Assembly (NCBI GenBank): GCA_039000515.1 | Contig: JBCFYV010000100.1 | Location: 34,894,421 to 34,958,420 of the forward strand | Direction of reading: 5' to 3' | DNA from: Timema cristinae | Taxonomy: Eukaryota > Arthropoda > Insecta > Phasmatodea > Timematidae | Length of the DNA: 64,000 nucleotides | In this document: positions 22,152 through 32,071 of the stretch, piece after piece | How positions within the stretch are numbered: the first letter of the stretch is position 1 | Layout of the letters: each line of letters starts with the position of its first letter | The notes under the pieces: model-generated | The model's input: only the letters and a program-made list of their open reading frames with translations | What the model was told of the DNA's origin: nothing | The model's database searches: none | Translations under genes and position numbers: made by a program

Positions 22152-22162
22152 AAATAATTAGG

Positions 22163-22200
22163 AGCCACTCGCTTCAGTGGCCGAATGGTCTAAGGTGGGG
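22163..22200 (+). mobile_element. SINE family B head fragment
   Basis: CGCTTCAGTGGCCGAATGG, then TCTAAGG, matches a B head. The rest of the element is missing here, but a B-type 3' end lies at 22976-23040, so these may be two ends of one disrupted copy. Confidence 0.5.
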
Positions 22201-22679
22201 TCTTAAACCTCTTTATTTCCAAGGGCCAAAGTTTCTATCTTTTGTTGCCCACGGGCAACAATACTGTACCGACATTGTTCTGGTTGAATACATATTATAA
22301 TATTCGTAATAGCTCATTCTTATACACTTGTGCTCGCACTAGGAATTAGGCCTGTCTCCTACAGGTGAAATTTTGGATTTCTTTGTAGTATGTTCTGTTT
22401 TTTTTTTTTTTTTTTTTCCACAGCATGAGTTAGCACGATTTGTCTTGTCTACTAGAGTTGTCATTTGCGGATCAAATTTTTTTTTATAAAAACACAATAC
22501 TTTTCTTCCCGTAAAAATCGAAAATCATTCCTAAAATGACGTAAAGTACGTAAATAAGATACGTATTTATTTAATTCGTTAATTATGTAAAATATATACA
22601 GTACCCGTATTTGTTCCTCTTCCTCTTGAAATAATTTTATATTTTTCATGAGCCAAAGGGACGCAAAAATGATACCTCG
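22201..22679. other. Unassigned stretch
   Basis: Includes a T run at 22398-22417. No gene recognised. Confidence 0.4.
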
Positions 22680-22967
22680 TTATTATTATCATCACGTCTT
22701 ACTACCCCTTCGGGTTGTACGCACTTATGCTAATGAGTAATGGTAGGGTGATTGTGAGATGAAATGGAGGACCTACAGTTTATCGTGTAATCCGAACCAT
22801 GGTGGAGGCCTGGCATTCCCCACATTTACAAGATGTGATTAATACACGTCTTTTCAAATGTAAAGGAAGGGTTTGGCAATCAGATAAATCTGTGCCGGGA
22901 CCGAGGATTGAACTCCGAACCCCTAGCACTGAAGTCTTGACACCTTACCCTTAGACCACCAGGTCAC
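22680..22967 (-). mobile_element. SINE family A, variant with 14-bp insertion
   Basis: Full length: short tail complement, shared core (GTCTTACTACCCCTTCGGG), the AAGATGTGATTAATACACG insertion, B-box complement CGAGGATTGAACTCCG, and A-box complement TAGACCACCAGGTCAC. Confidence 0.9.
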
Positions 22968-22975
22968 CCCTTCCC

Positions 22976-23040
22976 CTTCCCATTAGAGTAAATTATTGTG
23001 TATGCGTATTACTTGAACAGGTAGTAAGACGCGGTTATAA
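22976..23040 (+). mobile_element. SINE family B 3'-end fragment
   Basis: CCCATTAGAGTAAATTATTG, then TTGAACAGGTAGTAAGACGC. It adjoins the family A copy, consistent with A having inserted into a B element. Confidence 0.7.
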
Positions 23041-23456
23041 AAAACAAATACAGAGGGGCCTATTTTCTTACAGCATTTTCAATTTTCAATGCGTGTCTTT
23101 TCATTACGAGTTAGACACACATGCTTCATAGGCATCACGGCTATAGTAACGAATAGTTAGTTATCAGTCGCAGAAAACATGTGCATAAAATAATTGTTTC
23201 CATAATGCTTTGTTGTGCATACTTCTTCCAAGTCGTCGTCACGCCTGATAACCAGCTGGCGAGGAAATGAGAGGTTGGACATGACGCAACCCAGTTATAC
23301 GAACCTTGCATCACGGCGTGCTGTGTCACATGACAAGGTCGTTGCGACAATACCCGCCACGCACCGCAAACTGTCCCTCAAGAGTATATTTTTAACTGAC
23401 CACAGTGCACTTCACGAACTATGCCTCATTATATAAATATCCCAACTGTGGTAGGA
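23041..23456. other. Unassigned stretch
   Basis: About 23110-23400 is slightly richer in CpG. Two opposing frames (23141-23436) lack recognisable features. Confidence 0.35.
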
Positions 23457-23905
23457 CCCAAGGCCGCAGCCAGCGAATAATTCCGGGGGGGGGGGGGGGT
23501 TGGTTGGATGGGCATATCCCCCAATTGCCGGAAACTAGAAAAAATTGTAAATGATAAACAGTTCTAGAAGCTATCTGAAATGTTTTTTTATATGGAACAT
23601 CACCCCCTACTGCCAGAGGTTAGGACAAATTCTAAATATTAAACACCTCTAGAGACTCACTGATTTTTTTTTTGCAACATAACACCATAACTGCCAAATA
23701 ATAGAAAGAATATATAAATATTTAACACCTCTAGAAGCTCTCCGAGGTGCATTTTATGGTAACACAGCCCCCCAATTTGTGCTTGCATCTTAATTTTGAT
23801 ATTATTTGAACCATAAATAAAGCCAAATATATTTTGTTTATATAATTTCAGGGGGAGGGGGTTGAACCCCCCCAAACCCCCGCCTTCTCCCGGCTACGAC
23901 CTTGG
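23457..23905 (+). mobile_element. Element F, copy 2
   Basis: The ends are AAGGCCGCAGCC on the left and GGCTACGACCTTGG on the right, forming a short inverted repeat. Inside are three subunits of about 100 bp, each with a TCTAGA(A)G-CT motif and a C-rich block, plus G and C runs near both ends. The copy at 21005-21352 is inverted relative to this one. The G-rich ends may form G-quadruplexes; no transposase is seen. Confidence 0.75.
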
Positions 23906-23907
23906 TA

Positions 23908-24145
23908 GGATCTGCTTCGATGGCCACATGCTCTATGAAGACGGTCATTCTCACAATAGACTACTGGACTGCCGATTGCAGGGATTTCGAGGTTTGAATC
24001 TAGGTCGCGTGTGATGACGGCGGGCTTTTTCTAAATAATTTTCCACTTAAACAAATGCGGGCATATTTCCTCTAAATTCAACCTTCCTCATCCCTAACTC
24101 ATTAAACGTAATTTATACTTAATCTTATAATCTGAATGGGGGGGG
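23908..24145 (+). mobile_element. SINE family B copy
   Basis: Head GCTTCGATGGCCACATGCTC, B box GAGGTTTGAATCTAGG, body. The tail is replaced by a G run (CTGAATGGGGGGGGGGGG). Confidence 0.75.
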
Positions 24146-24379
24146 GGGGGCCAAAATGCATACGGTAGGATTTTGGTACGGAAAACGGTTAAGGAAGTTC
24201 ACACTTTTTTTTTTGTGGTTAACGTTGATGTAATTTTACTATACTATCGGTATAGATTTTTATGTACTGATATTCTACAAATGTTAAGGTTGCCATGTGG
24301 CGAAAATTAGACTCTTTGTTTTCACTTGAGAATTATTTAATTTCTTTTGAAAAAAAAAAGTTTGTTTATATCCAAACTA

Positions 24380-24657
24380 GGTGACCTGGTGGTCTAGGGG
24401 TAAGGTGTCAGACTTCTGTGCTGGCGGCCGGGGTTCAATCCTCGGTCCCGGCACAGATTTATCTGATTTCCAAACCCTTCCTTCACCTCTGACAAGACAT
24501 CTTGTGAATGTGTGGAATGCCAGGTCGCCACCGTGGTTCGGATTCCACGTTAAATCGTAGGTCCTTCATTTCATCTCACAATCACCCTACCATTACACAT
24601 TAGCGTAAGTGCGTATAACCCGAACGGGTAGTAAGACACGGTGCTAATAATAATAAC
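24380..24657 (+). mobile_element. SINE family A, full-length copy
   Basis: Complete head, ACATCTTGTGAATGTGTGG middle, shared core CCCGAACGGGTAGTAAGAC and a short AAT tail. No convincing target duplication. Confidence 0.9.
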
Positions 24658-24708
24658 ATACACATGCTGAGGACAGGGTTATCTCGTGATACATCTGTTA
24701 TAAATAAC

Positions 24709-24940
24709 TGCATCGGTGGTTGGGTGGTCTAGGACGTCGCTCTACCAATAGGATGGGTTGACGAAGACTGGGAGTTCAGTATTTCGAATTCCAATCCGGC
24801 GGAGTGAAGGTGATTTAGATCCTAAATTGTTTCTCTCTTTTCCGCCATACAAATTTGGGTAAATATCCTCTAAATTAAACCCTTTTAAGCCCTCGCCGAG
24901 TAGTGTTTCATCCCGAACTGTTAGTAAGACGCGATGCACA
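24709..24940 (+). mobile_element. SINE family B, diverged copy
   Basis: Head GCATCGGTGGTTGGGTGG. The B box is lost. Tail CCCGAACTGTTAGTAAGACG then GCGATGCACAAAAAAC. Confidence 0.7.
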
Positions 24941-24970
24941 AAAAACAAAAACAAAAAAACTTTACCTATG

Positions 24971-25180
24971 ACCCGCATCGGTGGGCATGTGGACTAACTA
25001 CCAGGCTCATCTAGTCTATTTTCCCCCTTTAGGGGAAGTTGTGGTCCGAACGTATTTAATTTTTTTTACCTAAATGGTTTTATTTATAGCTTCACACAAA
25101 TTCTGGCAAATTCGGGTAAATTCTCTTCCTAATTCTACCATATTCATCCCTATCCCACTAGCATATTTAATATACGTAAG
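24971..25180 (+). mobile_element. SINE family B, 3'-truncated copy
   Basis: Head CCCGCATCGGTGGGCATG and a degenerate body. It is cut by the next B copy at about 25181. Confidence 0.6.
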
Positions 25181-25415
25181 TTTAGTGGCCAAATGGTCTG
25201 AGGTGTCAGTCCCCTTTTAGACTGGCCTGCTGATGACGAGAGATCGGGCCTCGAATCCCAATCGGGTCTAGTAAGGTTTTTTAATTATATAGTTTCTCAC
25301 TTTCCTTACATGCAAATGCGGGTAGATAACCAGATAACCTCTAAAATGGTTCCCTCCTCATCCCTACCCCATTAGAGTAATTATCATAGTGCATATAATC
25401 CGAACAGGTAGTAAG
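25181..25415 (+). mobile_element. SINE family B copy
   Basis: Head TAGTGGCCAAATGGTCTGAGG, B box CCTCGAATCCC, CCCCATTAGAGTAATTATC subfamily body, tail CCGAACAGGTAGTAAG. Confidence 0.8.
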
Positions 25416-26250
25416 ATTCCTATGGGAAAAAAAGGTGCACAAGTTAAGGAACAAATTAAATATTTGTCATAATTCTATAATTTTTACAAACAAATAGCTT
25501 AGAGTAATTACAGATTTGTTTATTTATAGTCTAGTAAAAATTGAAGAATTTTATATGAAAAATAATAATTTAAAAGCTGAAATTTATGAAGTAGGATGTA
25601 AACTTTTTTTCTACTAATTTGTACAAAATTAACCGTTTTTCATAAATCATTTGACAATTCCTGATTTATATTTTTCAGTTATTTGTGTTTAGACTCTGCA
25701 TAGCTAAGAAAAATATTCAGTTAAGTTTTTGGAGAGCCCGTTTCATTCCACTGATAACTTAATGTGTAGATAACACAGCTCGGAGCAGGCGTTGTGTCGT
25801 GGTGTGATTTTCTGTATTCTACTTTAGAAAACAGTGGAATTCAGACCAGTGAAACAGTCTTAGCATATTCAAAATTAATTGAAAAAATAATATTTAAAAA
25901 TGGGGAAAAAACTACGTTTTTTGTTTCGAGCGTAATCTTGTTTAAAACGTCTAAGTTAATCGGATCTTAATTCACCTAACGGGTGCATCTCATTAATACA
26001 AACCCAACTACTCATCATCATCATCATCAGGTCATTAATCTTGTGATCGGTTTGTTGCAGCTATCCACTTAAGTTTATCCTGGGACACATTTTTTACATA
26101 TAACTCTCATTCACTCAATTTAATATCCGGGTAAAAGATTATTTTGTGTGTGCATATTTAGATAACACCCTGAGACAAACCAAGCTCTTATAGGTTTGTA
26201 ATCTGTCGTTCTAACAATCCAGTCATGGGTCGGGCGTATAAGGTGTCAGA
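25416..26250. other. Unassigned stretch
   Basis: AT-rich, with a short (TCA)n at about 26013-26029. Nothing else recognised. Confidence 0.4.
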
Positions 26251-26251
26251 C

Positions 26252-26321
26252 TCACCTCTGCTCAGTTTGTAGCTCGTCTGCCTAGTAAACTAAGGGTCCC
26301 GGGTTCGATTCCCACATGACA
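26252..26321 (+). tRNA. tRNA-like sequence, probably a pseudogene or SINE head
   Basis: It has an A-box-like CTGCTCAGTTTGTAGCTCG and a strong B box GGGTTCGATTCCC, spaced as in a tRNA. The D and anticodon stems pair poorly (CCTAG against CTAAG). The following 90 bp (to about 26410, with ATCATCTTTCAGAGCATT) resemble a SINE body that I half-recognise. I favour a SINE head or pseudogene over a working tRNA. Confidence 0.4.
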
Positions 26322-26410
26322 GATAAATCATAAGTTTTATTGATGAAAGTGGGGTATCATCTTTCAGAGCATTAAACTAGCTGCCATGAAACTCACTGGG
26401 GGGTACGTCC

Positions 26411-27913
26411 TTTTTTTTATATAAACAAGTTAGTTTGTAAGTTGCGTAAGTTAACGATAAGTAAATACCCCAAAGGAAACCCACGATAAGATCAAAGGTT
26501 TCCAGATTTTCCTTTTCTTGAAAGGATCAGGGAATATATTCAAGTTGCAACTTCCCCCGCCATCTTTTCTCTCCGCAATCCTACAGGCTTGATCTTTATA
26601 TAGGAATATTTTGGCTGTCGGAAATCCGCTCCTCACATGTTATATAAATACCTTAAATGCCTTTGCCAAATGACTCCTAAGTCGTCCAACAAAATATTTG
26701 TCTTCTAAAAGAAGCTGTCGCCGTGAACTCCATTTAGAATCTAAAGCCGAGTCCACACTTGTATCAGTCTCTCGTGTCGTATCCTTGACGAGGTCAGGGC
26801 TAGAGCGGGTTGAAGATACGCGTGACGCGTTCAAGACAAAATGTCGGCAGATCCGATCCTCTGTTTTGCGATCTTTGTAACGTTCCATATTTCAATTATT
26901 CATCCACTGTGGCGGAGCACGTACAAACACGGACAAAATGATTATCTAGAATTTAGATACACGTAACATAAGGTCTGTGTCACTTCAATGACCCGACCAC
27001 CTTTAATTACATTTTATCAAAGTTTTTCATCATGATTGTTTTTGTTAAAATGTTGTCAGTTGTGATTTTAAAAACGGCAATATTATTGGAGAGGCCTGGA
27101 TTTTTTTTATAAAGGTGAAACTATACTGATCTAAACACCAATCATGTGACTGCCAAGATAAAAAGATCTCTTGTGCTTAAACTTTCTGAAAAAACGGAAA
27201 TTCCTTCTGGGAAAAACTGAAAACATAGGGAATTTTGCTATAGAAAGATTGTGGTGACCCTGCTATCAAGATAGAAACACTATCTGGAATAACGCAAGGA
27301 TCGTTGGATGAATAGAGAGAGGAAATAAAAAAATAATTAGTGGTAACAACGACCGACAAGATTCTAATACCATGATTATTCATGCGGGGATTATCTTGGT
27401 TGCAGCTTATTCAAGATTTATTTTTAATGTTAATTTTTCGATTATGTATGAACTAGGCTTTTGAGCAAATTGCGGCGTTCTGAAGAGTCGTTGGTGACCT
27501 TGGTGTCTGACAAACATTACGAACTAGATTTACAAAAACCTGTTTGTAGAATCAAATTAAGTGTAATTTGTAATATCTAAGTTAATATTTAGAATAGATT
27601 ATCCGTGACTTTATTCTTCACAATATCCGTGCGACAATTTCCTTTCATGACCTTGGATAGTCGAGAGTTTACTGGACTACACAAAATCTTGATATTTTGT
27701 TTTTCGTCACTATATTATTTTCAAATGTAAAATGTAACAATCACTTTATTTTTACTTTGACCTGATATGCAATCAAAAAAATATAATAATGACTAAGGAC
27801 TTACATATAAGCTATAGCCTAACTAAACGTTTATAATTTTTCCAAGGTTCCTATGCATTTGTGTTGATCTTACAATAATTCTGTTCATTACTATCTTTGT
27901 CTTTCTGTCACTA
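26411..27913. other. Unassigned 1.5-kb stretch
   Basis: Contains an 82-codon minus frame (26640-26888), charged and without stops, that I cannot link to a family. AAAGCCGAGTCCACACTTG at about 26751 recalls the end style of the 16964 element, but no partner end is visible. Confidence 0.35.
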
Positions 27914-28215
27914 TGGTCAACCTCGCTGGTAAAGTGCTTATCTCCAGACCCATTGTTCGTGGGTTTGAACCCAACCTTGGTTGACGGAGTTTACTAGAAC
28001 GATAAAATTCCGTAGCACAACTTCCTTCTGAGGGAAAGTAAAGCATTCGATTCCATGTCGATTGTGGTGTGTAAAAGAACCTTGGACAAGTGAAAATACT
28101 TTTTCAGGCAAAATGGGTAGGCCCTTTCGCTCTCGCACATAGAAATTCTCGTGTGTTAATATAATTTGTCGCTTTAGAAAGTGCACGTTAAATAGCCCAA
28201 ATAAATAAATAAATA
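27914..28215 (+). mobile_element. SINE family C copy 2
   Basis: Head TCAACCTCGCTGGTAAAG, B box GTGGGTTTGAACCC, body CGTAGCACAACTTCCTTC, CATGTCGATTGTGGTG and TAGGCCCTTTCGCTCTC, 3' end GTGCACGTTAAATAGCCC then (AAAT)4. A 120-codon minus frame across it is incidental. Confidence 0.88.
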
Positions 28216-28550
28216 ATTCTTTCCTTATATCTGTATCACTGTCAAACCTGAGGTTTGGTATATTTAATTCATACATGATATTTAGGTGGTATATGGTCAT
28301 AACCCCCTGGGCAAAATCCTGGTTTTTATTCTAAGCCTAAAATAAAGGATAAGCTACTGGTGTCTGATTTCTGAAAAATCGAATTTTTTCTTAAATGGAT
28401 TACTATTTTGCTAAAAATAGATATCTGTTGAATGTTTTACATAATAAATGAGTATTCATTTTTTTTTTTTTTAAATTCGAGGACACTTTAATGATGAAAG
28501 GTTCTTTACAAACCATAATAAAACTATGTGAAAAAAATATGTCTAGTTTT
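28216..28550. other. Unassigned stretch
   Basis: AT-rich. Nothing recognised. Confidence 0.4.
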
Positions 28551-28760
28551 TTTTAGCACCGCATCTTACCACTATGCTTGGAATGAGAAAGGTTGAATTT
28601 ATAGAAAGTACACACACACACACACACACTCACACATTTTCTTGGAGGGAGAGTGGAAAACCATTTTGACAAAACCACCCTCAATACACCCGACCGGGAT
28701 TCAAACCCTAATCTCTCTTTCATTATCAGTCCAGTCTATTCTAAGAATAACGCTTTAAAG
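28551..28760 (-). mobile_element. SINE family B copy
   Basis: Tail TTAGCACCGCATCTTACC, an internal (CA)n expansion at 28611-28629 in the body, and B-box complement CCGGGATTCAAACCC. The head is lost where repeat D begins. Confidence 0.8.
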
Positions 28761-28769
28761 TCGGGATGT

Positions 28770-28960
28770 AGAGAAGACGAGAAAAGAACAGTGCTTTTGC
28801 GGTTTTTAAATCAAAACTTTATTTGGCCAAAATAAACCAAATATTGCTTCAGTGGAAACAACAAGTTTGAATTTTCTTCACGTGATGACCTCAACAGTTT
28901 TTGAATACCTGTCTAGGTTGTCATGGAATTTAATGACAACTTTTCTCTTCACTTAAAAAA
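28770..28960 (+). repeat. Repeat D, best copy
   Basis: AGAACAGTGCTTTTGCGG, ACTTTATTTGGCCAAAATAA, GTTTGAATTTTCTTCACGTG, ATGACCTCAACAGTTTTTG, ATACCTGTCTAGGTTGTC. The same order of blocks is found at 59465-59650 and, split by SINEs, at 53940-54705. No terminal repeats resolved. Confidence 0.65.
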
Positions 28961-29146
28961 AAAGTTGTTCATCTAATGGCGCTCGGCTCGTGACGGATAT
29001 TCAACAAGAATTATTATTAATATCACCATGTGAAGCACTATTAAATTTATTTTGGCCAAAATATATCTTTCTATAGAAATTTCAAACACACTGGCCTCTA
29101 CTCGCGTCTTACACATCCCTATTTTAAAAATAAATACATATTATTA

Positions 29147-29153
29147 TTATAGG

Positions 29154-29159
<6 letters not shown>
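29147..29159 (+). repeat. Target-site duplication, left
   Basis: TTATAGGTTTATT here matches TTATATGTTTATT at 29451-29463 with one mismatch, flanking a minus-strand family A SINE. Confidence 0.75.
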
Positions 29160-29184
<25 letters not shown>

Positions 29185-29450
29185 GCACCGCGTCTTACTT
29201 CCTGTTCGGGTTATACGCACTTACGCTAATGTGTAATGGTAGGGTGATTGTGAGATGAAATGAAGGACCTACTGTTTAACGTGGAATCCGAACCACGGTG
29301 GAGACCTGGCATTCCACACATTCACAAGATGTCTTGTCAGAGGTGAAGGAAGGGTTTGGTAATCAGATAAATCTTTGCCGGGACCGAGGATTGAACCCCG
29401 GCCGCCAGCATAGAAGTCTGACACCTTACCCCTAGACCACCAGGTCACCC
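29160..29450 (-). mobile_element. SINE family A, full-length copy
   Basis: (TTA)n, shared core (GCACCGCGTCTTACTTCCTG), then B-box and A-box complements ending CACCAGGTCACC. An exact-but-one 13-bp duplication flanks it. Confidence 0.93.
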
Positions 29451-29463
29451 TTATATGTTTATT
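29451..29463 (+). repeat. Target-site duplication, right
   Basis: TTATATGTTTATT; see the left copy at 29147. Confidence 0.75.
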
Positions 29464-30056
29464 CCCCCAGTATAATATTATTTGTGTCACTGTGTGAATA
29501 GGCTTATATTAAACAAAAACTGTACAACCATCTCATGTTAGAATAACCTAAATAGGCAATGCATTTTGTAAACTTGGAGAAACACAATACATCACTTTTG
29601 TTTGAATGTTTATTATTATTATTATTATTATTATTACGATCATCAGGTGATCTGTCATATGACAGGTTCATTCCTTTTGTCAGTGAACTAAAACCGCCAA
29701 TGCAACCCTGTCCTTTGCCTCCTCCTCGAGCTCCTAGAATTTTCTTACTTCCTTTATTTCAAGTAATCTAGATGAATCCTCCTCCTTCCTAAGCTCCTCT
29801 TTCCCTCAACCTTTCATACGCAGACTACATTTCCTCCTAAGGATGTGTCTGATCCAGTTTTCTTTGTACCAAAAAGAATCGCATATAAATTGTATCTCTT
29901 CTTCTCTTCCATTCTTCTTAGGACGTCTTCATTTGTCACCTTGTCTGTCCACCTGATCTTCTCAAAGTCTTCTCCAGCGCCACGTTTCAAAGCTCTCCAA
30001 GTATTTCTTTTCTATGACTTGTCCTGTTTTTATTTTTTTTATTAAATTCCCAGACC
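29464..30056. other. Unassigned stretch with TTA array
   Basis: (TTA)n at 29589-29635, then a pyrimidine-rich segment (29700-30010). Two short plus frames lack features. Confidence 0.4.
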
Positions 30057-30316
30057 CATTCCAGTGGCCGAATGGTCTTTAAACCCTAAGGCATCAATCA
30101 CTCTCGTGTTAGACTGTCCTGATAACGGGGAGATCGGGGTTACAACCTGGTTCGAGTATACTGAAGGTGATTTTTCGTAAATGGTTTCCCACTCTTTCTC
30201 CTTCCATGTAAAATGTGGGTAGTTTTCCTTTAAATGCTTCCTTCCTCATCCTTATCCCATTAGAGTAATTATCATATATTTGTATAACCTGAACAGGAAG
30301 TAAGACGCTGTGATGT
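30057..30316 (+). mobile_element. SINE family B copy
   Basis: Head CAGTGGCCGAATGGTC with a duplicated TTTAAACCC insertion, B-box-like GGGGTTACAACC, CCCATTAGAGTAATTATC body, tail CCTGAACAGGAAGTAAGACG. Confidence 0.8.
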
Positions 30317-30779
30317 AAATAGTAATGGTATTAGAATCCCTGACTTTTCAAAGTTTTCCCTTTCTGTATCCAACATACCTGTCTATAAACTAAACCTAAT
30401 TACTTCATTATAAAAAAAACCTCCCGTCTGTATGTGGAAATAACTGTTATCGTTGTCCTTGGGTCTGTGACCCGAAAAGTGGTCACAAAGCGGGCACCAC
30501 CGCTCAAATCTTTTCATCTCCGGCCCACGCAGAGCTCACCGGAGCGCGCACGGTTAGTTGACTATGGTGCAGGTGTTGTTTATCAGAATCCATTGTTCTC
30601 ACTGGAGGCAGCCGGAGGGGACGTACACACCGGTACGATCAAATAGAGACCTCGTTCATACGTGACCTAGCTAACCCGTGACGTGGGGGAACAGTTTAAA
30701 TCTAATTGACCAACGTGAATACGCTTCCAAATTAGTTACATTTTTGTTTTATCCATTTTAGTTAGTATATGTAATATTC
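30317..30779. other. Unassigned, partly GC-richer stretch
   Basis: 30440-30640 is richer in CpG (CGGCCCACGCAGAGCTC). A 70-codon plus frame there has no recognisable domain. Confidence 0.35.
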
Positions 30780-30874
30780 TGAAAATTGAAAAATGACACC
30801 TGGACATGGGAATCGAACCCGGGACCTTTGGCTTAGGATGCCAATGATCCAACCACTGAGCTATCCAGGAATCG
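30780..30874 (-). mobile_element. tRNA-like inverted arm, left
   Basis: On the minus strand, 30869-30799 reads as a 71-nt cloverleaf-like sequence: acceptor CCTGGAT against GTCCAGG-type ends, A box AGCTCAGTGGTTGGATC, anticodon stem TTGGC/GCCAA around ATCCTAA, B box GGGTTCGATTCCC. Anticodon by position would be CCT. The arm continues beyond the tRNA ends as GTGTCATTTTTCAATTTTC and pairs with the right arm at 31311-31403. Confidence 0.75.
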
Positions 30875-30978
30875 TCCCGTGCCCAGGGTCATTCTTCACT
30901 CGTATTTTAAGGCAGTCTCTATGATGGACGTGCGGAAGTCGTCGGCGATAAATGTGTTTTTTTTATTAAGATCACTCC

Positions 30979-31181
30979 CCGGTCCCGGCACAAATTTATC
31001 TGATTACCAAACCCTTCCTTCACCTCTGACAAGACATCTTGTGAATGTGGGGAATGCCAGGCCTCCACCGTGGTTCGGATTCCACGTTAAACTGTAGGTC
31101 CTTCATTTCATCTCACAATCACCCTACCATTACACATTAGCGTAAGTGCGTATAACCCGAACGGGTAGTAAGACGCGGTGC

Positions 31182-31215
<34 letters not shown>
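30979..31215 (+). mobile_element. SINE family A, 5'-truncated copy
   Basis: Starts inside the head at CGGTCCCGGCACAAATTTAT and keeps the full tail with about twelve AAT units. It lies between two inverted tRNA-like arms, so it probably inserted into that element. Confidence 0.9.
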
Positions 31216-31216
<1 letters not shown>

Positions 31217-31310
31217 TCACAAGCTATCGGATAACGCAGCCACCTTCGATTCTATAGTTGGCTTATTACTGCCACTTGTAAAATTATTATTGTAAGGGAT
31301 TGCAAAAGGG

Positions 31311-31403
31311 ATTCCTGGATAGCTCAGTGGTTAGAGCATTGGCATCCCAAGCCAAAGGTCCCGGGTTCGATTCCCGTGTCCAGGTGTCATTTTTCAATTT
31401 TCA
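31311..31403 (+). mobile_element. tRNA-like inverted arm, right
   Basis: 31314-31384 is a 71-nt tRNA-like sequence: CCTGGAT/GTCCAGG acceptor stem, GCTC/GAGC D stem, TTGGC/GCCAA anticodon stem with loop ATCCCAA (anticodon CCC by position), and a T arm with one mismatch. It lacks a clean U8-A9 spacing. Downstream GTGTCATTTTTCAATTTTC mirrors the left arm, so both the tRNA and its flank belong to a larger inverted repeat rather than to two unrelated tRNA genes. Confidence 0.75.
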
Positions 31404-31808
31404 CGATATGATATCTAGATGGAGAATTCCTCACTAAAAAGCATAATTAATAGCTTTGGCTATTTGATTCTTAGTTTATTTAACTTAAAATTGCAAACAC
31501 TAAACGTCTGGAAAACCAAGGAAAGTAAGTGAATTTTACAACTCAATCCTTTTCAAATCCAAGATTCTCACTTTAGAATCAAATCCAAACCTGCAGGTCT
31601 TAGAGAGAAACTCGTTATCTTCACATCCTCTCGGTTAATTGTTGACAAATCGCCTCTTTCATTTATGTCGGAAATAGTGTGAAACTTGTCTTCTACTTTT
31701 AAGGGGCCTCCCTAGTTGGAAAACATATCTCGGCTGCTAACTTGGGTATTTTTCCCGAAAAGAGAATTACTCCAACGTTCACCATGGTTTGATTAATTAG
31801 GCTTAAGT
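31404..31808. other. Unassigned stretch
   Basis: Nothing recognised. Confidence 0.4.
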
Positions 31809-32071
31809 TTTTTTAGCACCGCATCTTACTACTCGTTCGGGCTATACGCCTATGTACTAATTACACTAATGGATGAGGGATTATGAATGTTTTATTTAGA
31901 GGAAATGCACCTACATTGGCGTGGAGGAAGATTGGATAATCATTTATTAGGAAAAAAAACACCCTCAGTGCATTCGATCGGGATCGAACCCCAATATCCC
32001 AGTCTTCAATGGTCTAGTCCTTCACTTTACGAGAGTAGCGTGTTAGACCACGCGGCCACCGAAGCAGGTTA
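31809..32071 (-). mobile_element. SINE family B copy
   Basis: Tail TTTTTTTAGCACCGCATC, B-box complement CGGGATCGAACCCC, and head complement GACCACGCGGCCACCGAAGC. Near full length. Confidence 0.88.

Noticed and set aside
26640..26888. 82-codon minus-strand frame, charged and stop-free
   Set aside because: I considered a small nuclear or transposon-related protein but see no recognisable motif, splice context or start context. An inverted frame of similar length overlaps it.
27938..28300. 120-codon minus-strand frame
   Set aside because: It is the antisense of a family C SINE and its flank.
31314..31384. Functional tRNA-Gly(CCC) gene
   Set aside because: It folds well, but a T-stem mismatch, unusual 8-9 spacing and the mirrored copy with shared non-tRNA flanks favour a mobile-element arm. 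A scan with covariance models would decide.
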